Below are positions 61,317 to 64,000 of a stretch of 64,000 nt of DNA, one piece after another. Source of the stretch: G965276675 sp965276675 (lineage in GTDB: Bacteria > Acidobacteriota > Terriglobia > Terriglobales > Acidobacteriaceae); NCBI GenBank assembly GCA_965276675.1, contig OZ255624.1, positions 2,294,001-2,358,000 on the forward strand, written 5' to 3'. Positions within the stretch are counted from its first letter, which is position 1; each line of letters begins with the position of its first letter. Below the pieces are notes generated by a model. The model was not told where the DNA came from, did no database searches, and worked only from the letters and a program-made list of their open reading frames with translations. A program made the translations under genes and the position numbers.

Positions 61317-62237
61317 ATGAACAACTATTGTCAGGTAATCCGTCTTCAAAATAGAACAGAGCTGCCCGTCTCCCTCCAAATCACTCCTCTGGTCCCAGAA
61401 ATCAGTGACTTCCTCGCTTCAACCTGGCCGGACACGATGCGTGCCAGAATGCAGATCGGGGAGCTCGCAGCAGCGCCTGATTCAGCCCCGGTTACCGAGC
61501 CGAAGAGCTGTGAGGAGGAGGCGATGGCTGAGCATCTGCCTATGGTGCGGTATATCGCACGCCGGATTCATGAGCGGCTACCCCAGCATATCGAGATCGA
61601 AGATCTGGTGAGCGCCGGCGTTGTTGGATTGATGGATGCCTTTCAGAAGTTCGACGCAGCAAAACAGGTTCAGTTCCGCAGTTACGCGCAATTCCGGGTC
61701 CGTGGAGCCATTCTCGACAGCCTCCGTACACTCGATTGGGGTCCCCGCGAACTCCGCCGCAAGGGCAGAGCGATTGAAGCAGCGTCGCGGATGCTGACCG
61801 GCCAATTGGGCCGCGGTGCGAGCGAAGCGGAAATTGCCGAAGCAATGGACATGGATCTCTGTAAATACCAGCAAGTGGCAGCGAAGATCCGTGGATTGGA
61901 AGTCGGTACCCTTCATATGGAGCATGATGATTCGTCCGAGGACGAACTGGCACAGGTTCCTGCTCGCACTCAGGAAAACCCCCTCTTCCTTTGCCTCAAA
62001 GCTGAAAGCCAGGCTCGTCTTGCCGCTGCCATAGAGACCCTTTCCGAGCGTGAACGGCTGGTCATCACCCTGTATTACTACGAAGAGCTGACGATGCGCG
62101 AGATCGGTCTGGCCTTGAGCTTGGGCGAGTCGCGCGTATCGCAGATCCACACCGCGGCTATTCTTCATCTGCGGGCTGTGCTGGAAGGGACACGTGAAGA
62201 GAAGCAGAAGATGGCGCCGAAGAAGCGGCGTGCCTGA
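61317..62237 (+). CDS. FliA/WhiG-type sigma factor
   Basis: Protein of 306 residues. Regions 2-4 of sigma-70 are visible: HLPMVRYIARRIHERLPQHI, EIEDLVSAGVVGLMDAFQKF, FRSYAQFRVRGAILDSLRTL (2.4), DWGPRELRRKGRAIEAASRM (region 3, typical of FliA) and SERERLVITLYYYEELTMRE with IGLALSLGESRVSQIHTAAI (4.2). About 70 extra N-terminal residues precede region 2; a later start at residue 42 (MRARMQIG) is possible. FliA controls late flagellar genes. An FlgM-like gene lies 119 bases downstream, but no flagellar gene is in the window. Confidence 0.9.
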   Translation: MNNYCQVIRLQNRTELPVSLQITPLVPEISDFLASTWPDTMRARMQIGELAAAPDSAPVTEPKSCEEEAMAEHLPMVRYIARRIHERLPQHIEIEDLVSAGVVGLMDAFQKFDAAKQVQFRSYAQFRVRGAILDSLRTLDWGPRELRRKGRAIEAASRMLTGQLGRGASEAEIAEAMDMDLCKYQQVAAKIRGLEVGTLHMEHDDSSEDELAQVPARTQENPLFLCLKAESQARLAAAIETLSERERLVITLYYYEELTMREIGLALSLGESRVSQIHTAAILHLRAVLEGTREEKQKMAPKKRRA

Positions 62238-62356
62238 TGGAATTGGGATCAGCGAGGACTCCTCGCCCAAGTTGTGGAATTGGCAGGGGAGCTAAAAATT
62301 GAAATACGACTAAAGTTCCTCCAGAAATTGCCGATGATGTAAGGGAGGAGACCTCA

Positions 62357-62647
62357 ATGGAGATTCGAAACGACTCAACGAACTTTGGGGAGATCCGCTC
62401 GACGGCGGTGACAGAAGCATCGCGGCAGACCACGTCAGCCACCAAGGACGTACCCTCTGCCGGGGTGGAGGAATCCAAAGCGACTGTAAGTCAGGCGGCT
62501 CGCCTTGCTGCGCGCGCCATGGAGCTGTCAGACGTGCGCTTTGAGAAGGTGGCCTCCATCCAGCAAGCCATTGCCAACGGAACCTACCACGTGGATGCAT
62601 CGCTGGTAGCCAAAGCGATGCTGGACGAGGTGAAAGGTAAGGCATAG
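62357..62647 (+). CDS. flgM: FlgM-like anti-sigma factor
   Basis: Protein of 96 residues; ATG follows GGAGGAGACC. The N-terminal half is Ser/Thr-rich and probably disordered; the C-terminal half matches FlgM (ARLAARAMELSDVRFEKVAS, IQQAIANGTYHVDASLVAKA, MLDEV), the sigma-28-binding helices. It would hold the upstream FliA-type sigma inactive until the flagellar hook is complete or until another release. Same orientation as the sigma gene. Confidence 0.86.
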   Translation: MEIRNDSTNFGEIRSTAVTEASRQTTSATKDVPSAGVEESKATVSQAARLAARAMELSDVRFEKVASIQQAIANGTYHVDASLVAKAMLDEVKGKA

Positions 62648-62752
62648 GGCGCAAACACTGTGAAGAGCCGAGCTCGAGTAGCAGCGCAAGCTGCTTGGGG
62701 GATATGGTCGGCGTCGATGTGCTCTTAACTATACTTCTGAGGGAGGCGTCAG

Positions 62753-62965
62753 ATGTTGGCAGCGGGACGTTTCCTATGGAATGCGACGAGAGGGCATCGA
62801 CTCTCGCCGTGGAAGAGTGACTACTTGAAGTGGCGGATCGAAACCTACTCCGGCGTTAAGGCAGATAGCATCGGATTCGGAAAGTTCTGTGCGTTTGTTT
62901 GGCGGGAGAAGCGGCAACTCCTCCATTTTCTGGTGTGGACCAGGGAGGTTGATGGCAGCCGCTAG
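62753..62965 (+). CDS. Small hypothetical protein
   Basis: Protein of 70 residues after GAGGGAGGCGTCAG. It is basic and rich in aromatic residues (GRFLWNATRGHRLSPWKSDY, LKWRIETYSGV, FCAFVWREKRQLLHFL). No transmembrane segment or signal is evident. It looks like a real gene by its ribosome-binding site and composition, but no family is recognised. Confidence 0.6.
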   Translation: MLAAGRFLWNATRGHRLSPWKSDYLKWRIETYSGVKADSIGFGKFCAFVWREKRQLLHFLVWTREVDGSR

Positions 62966-63096
62966 ACCTCATTCTCTGGATTGCTTGATCTTCGCGTTGA
63001 TCCAACTCCGCCACCCGCGCCCGCAAATTGCTCGACCTCCGCCTCCGCCCGTGACACTGTCGCCGCGAGCTTATCATTCAGAATGTCGGTCGACGG

Positions 63097-63486
63097 CTAA
63101 TTATGGTTCTTGGCCTCGCCTAGGCAGATGCCGGGGATAGCCACCCGCCGGAACAGGTGCAGGCTGGCGGTGGCACTGTCCGGGTACACTCCGCGGAGCG
63201 GGCCAAACTCCGGCTGCCGGGTGGTTGCCGCGAACGCCGCCACGCTTTCGAACGCAGCGTAGTCGAGGAACATCGAGCTGCCGCAGATGCCCTGGTGCAG
63301 TTGCGCGGAGATGTACCCGGGCTGCGCCTTAAGGAACGCAGCATCTTTCGCCCAAGCGACTTTGAACGCCTCCACGTTCTTGGGGTCTACTGTGAACAGG
63401 ATCATTAAAATGACCGGCTCGTCCAAGTTGTCCTTGAACTGATCCTCCAGGCTGACCGGCGAATCCAATTCCTTAAACTTCAGCAT
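63097..63486 (-). CDS. Antibiotic biosynthesis monooxygenase (ABM) domain protein
   Basis: Protein of 129 residues from ATG 63486, preceded by GGGAGGACA. The ABM ferredoxin-like fold is visible in EPVILMILFTVDPKNVEAFK, KDAAFLKAQPGYISAQLHQG and FLDYAAFESVAAFAAT. Members act as cofactor-free monooxygenases or heme-degrading or stress proteins; the substrate is unknown. The frame opens 29 codons earlier (63573) without a ribosome-binding site. Confidence 0.75.
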   Translation of the reverse strand: MLKFKELDSPVSLEDQFKDNLDEPVILMILFTVDPKNVEAFKVAWAKDAAFLKAQPGYISAQLHQGICGSSMFLDYAAFESVAAFAATTRQPEFGPLRGVYPDSATASLHLFRRVAIPGICLGEAKNHN

Positions 63487-63648
63487 CGGTTTGTCCTCCC
63501 ATTCATCTTCGTTGCAAATGCCATTCTGTGCGGACCCACCCTCATCAGTCGACGGCCGATGCGCCTCGCCCAATCAGGGAGGCATGCCCGGTTAGGCGTG
63601 CCTTTGTAGCCGTGGCTCACCCAATCCGCAGCCAATCACCCGACTGCT

Positions 63649-63968
63649 TCAGCTAAGACTTCTCCTTGTCAGCTCATACGGCATGAAGGCCGCATGAGGC
63701 TGAAGCGGCAAAATTTGAGGGTCGGCATAGTTGCTCTTGATAAGTGGGAAGCTGTCGATCATCTCCTGAAGGTGCTTCGGCGACTCCGCTTCGAAAACGA
63801 CAACCCCCCGCGGGTCTTTGGGACCTGCGCCCACACTTGGCGGAGCCCACCCCCGGCGTACAGAACGCGCACTTGTGCCTGTTCCTGAAGTTCCCGCTCC
63901 ATGAAGTCAGCAGGCATACCATCGGTCTCGAACTTCTTTTTGGGCGTGAAGATAACTAGATATTGCAT
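63649..63968 (-). pseudogene. Muconolactone-isomerase-like protein, frameshifted
   Basis: Two overlapping frames make one protein: MQYLVIFTPKKKFETDGMPA...YAGGGLRQVWAQVPKTRGG from 63968 and GVVVFEAESPKHLQEMIDSF...PLQPHAAFMPYEL ending at 63649. One extra base in the run of six C at 63804-63809 would join them as RGGVVVFEAES, which makes sense for this small alpha-beta-barrel family (about 100 residues). The ATG has a good ribosome-binding site (AAGGAG, 9 bases away). It is either a sequencing error, a recent mutation or a slippery-run switch. Muconolactone isomerase-like proteins bind or isomerise small ring compounds. Confidence 0.7.
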
Positions 63969-64000
63969 AGGCCACTCTCCTTACCCTTGAGATAGCTGGC

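Overview
The window looks like chromosome of an Acidobacteriota member, most likely class Terriglobia (Acidobacteriaceae-like). Signs are an Oar-type TonB-dependent receptor with an N-terminal carboxypeptidase-regulatory domain, an ADOP-type duplicated MacB/FtsX permease, an Hfq-like protein with a basic N-terminal extension, paired DUF507 genes, many secreted beta-propeller-like proteins, high GC, and short dispersed repeats of the kind that give spurious ORFs in these genomes. This is inference from gene content; no 16S gene is present. No prophage, IS transposase or CRISPR array was seen.

Layout. 1-8.1 kb: end of a short-chain dehydrogenase, a YVTN-type lipoprotein, an oligopeptidase B-like S9 peptidase, a DUF4142 protein, a TPM/LemA pair, an SGNH-hydrolase lipoprotein and an anti-sigma kinase/STAS pair. 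8.3-13.9 kb: a possible structured RNA, then a soluble PRC-MgtE_N-CBS protein and an NRAMP-related transporter separated by an inverted ADOP permease. 14.3-24.3 kb: Nudix, BtuF-like and HAD genes, a DUF1906-like protein, a MATE pump, coupled xerD-xerC and secA. 24.4-33.7 kb: CYTH enzyme, Sua5, Hfq-like protein, holB, a secreted protein, HdeD, and a tmk-P450 operon. 34-41 kb: UBP zinc finger, a response regulator - histidine kinase - porin-like - cupredoxin operon and a TIGR03118 protein. 41-48 kb: recJ, paired DUF507 genes, tRNA-Glu and a large TonB-dependent receptor.

49.4-55.2 kb is the most interesting part: a lasso-peptide (RiPP) cluster. It holds a PqqD-like recognition element (B1), a nucleotidyltransferase fused to the B2 leader peptidase, an HPr-kinase-like lasso kinase, an asparagine-synthetase-like cyclase (C), and a 54-codon precursor gene at 53027-53191. 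The precursor has a W-x2-P-x-L leader motif and a 16-residue core GFHHHPGDGAFSARSG, predicting a Gly1-Asp8 ring with three consecutive histidines. No exporter and no isopeptidase lie in the cluster. The kinase and nucleotidyltransferase suggest phosphorylation followed by further decoration.

55-64 kb: bacilliredoxin, murB, a four-gene molybdate uptake and regulation operon, thioredoxin, lexA with three GAAC-N7-GAA sites shared with a divergent FliA-type sigma gene, flgM, small hypothetical genes, and a muconolactone-isomerase-like gene broken at a run of six C.

Two further non-coding signals stand out: a roughly 86-bp dispersed repeat present at least three times, and two about 116-bp elements with TA-flanked terminal inverted repeats (33.9 kb and 55.8 kb).
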